From Bacteroidales bacterium (lineage in GTDB: Bacteria > Bacteroidota > Bacteroidia > Bacteroidales > UBA932), in NCBI GenBank assembly GCA_017478685.1, contig JAFVDC010000014.1, positions 1 through 14,583 of the forward strand: DNA of 14,583 nt. The letters are read 5' to 3'. The position numbers were made by a program, and so were the translations under genes. Numbering within the stretch: the stretch's first letter is position 1; each line of letters starts with the position of its first letter. A model generated the notes under the pieces. It did no database searches. It worked only from the letters and a program-made list of their open reading frames with translations, and was not told the DNA's origin. This document shows positions 14,376-14,583 of this stretch, in pieces.

Positions 14376-14583
14376 CCACAAAAAACGCCAAAAACGTGGC
14401 CGAACCGTGCGAAACCGGCGCCCCGGCCACAAAAAACGCCAAAAACGTGGCCGAACCGTGAGAAACTGACGCTCCGGCCACAAAAAACGCCAAAAACGTG
14501 GACGAACCGTGCGAAACCGGCGCTTCGGCCACAAAAAACGCCAAAAACGTGGCCGAACCGTGCGAAACCAGCGCCCCGGCCAC
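14376..14583. repeat. 51-bp tandem direct-repeat array, at least four units, open at window end
   Basis: Units begin with CCAC at 14376, 14427, 14478 and 14529, and a fifth begins at 14580 and is cut by the window edge; spacing is exactly 51 bp each time. The first 23-24 bases (CCAC, A6, CGCC, A5, CGTGG) are identical in all four units, and all substitutions fall in the remaining ~27 bases. Most units are bounded by inverted sequences; in the fourth, TTCGGCCAC and GTGGCCGAA form a 9-bp stem around a 16-nt A-rich core. The A6 and A5 tracts are about 9.5 bp apart, so they face the same side of the helix. Reading frames through the array exist only because 51 is divisible by three and enter the HsdR-N-like gene in the wrong frame, so I treat it as non-coding. 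It is not a CRISPR array: there are no unique spacers. Confidence 0.93.

Noticed and set aside
14200..14583. A minus-strand reading frame through the 51-bp repeats giving a 17-residue repeat (VAGAPVSHGSATFLAFF)
   Set aside because: It runs on for over 120 bp into the HsdR-N-like gene in a different frame. A second minus frame and one plus frame are equally open, and unit differences are mostly amino-acid changing. The repeat is better read as non-coding.
14376..14583. CRISPR array
   Set aside because: The units are contiguous 51-mers with only point differences; there are no unique spacers and no cas genes in the window.

Overview
The window looks like part of a Bacteroidales chromosome. Base composition by eye is moderately GC-rich, which would suit Rikenellaceae such as Alistipes, but no 16S or other decisive marker is present. 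The evidence for the order is a FimA/Mfa-type lipoprotein fimbrial operon, a DUF4906 protein, the absence of clear Shine-Dalgarno sequences, a TAnnTTTG-type -7 box, and the XerC-hpf pairing.

The left part (1-6308, + strand) is one tightly packed surface-fimbria operon that enters from outside the window. It holds the C-terminal end of a fimbrillin, a FimB/Mfa2-like anchor lipoprotein, a second FimA/Mfa1-like fimbrillin lipoprotein, a very large (1150-residue) DUF4906 lipoprotein that is probably a tip or accessory subunit, and a small outer-membrane beta-barrel protein. Gaps are -11, about 16, 6 and 4 bp, so the genes are probably co-transcribed. The presumed division of labour is polymerising subunits, one anchor, one large distal protein, and a barrel of unknown role.

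The right part (6311-14323, - strand) is a nine-gene run converging on the fimbrial operon, with only 2 bp between the facing stop codons. In transcription order it encodes a stand-alone HsdR-N-type PD-(D/E)xK protein, CCA tRNA nucleotidyltransferase, a XerC-like recombinase, short HPF, DNA polymerase III delta (holA), an ABC-2 exporter ATPase and permease, and two lipoproteins that are the separate C-terminal and N-terminal halves of a 5'-nucleotidase, in reversed order. Every junction is an overlap or a gap of 7 bp or less. Core information-processing genes therefore lead and envelope genes trail.

The far right (14324-14583) has no convincing gene. It holds a candidate promoter placed so close to the first ATG that the mRNA could be leaderless, then an exact 51-bp-period tandem array (four full units, running off the window) with phased A-tracts and inverted-repeat ends.

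Items worth a second look: a textbook metzincin zinc motif (HEFGHAIGKED) at the extreme C-terminus of the DUF4906 protein, about 780 unassigned residues in the same protein, the 51-bp array, and a 15-bp perfect inverted repeat inside the start of holA. I see no clear-cut new defence or mobile system.
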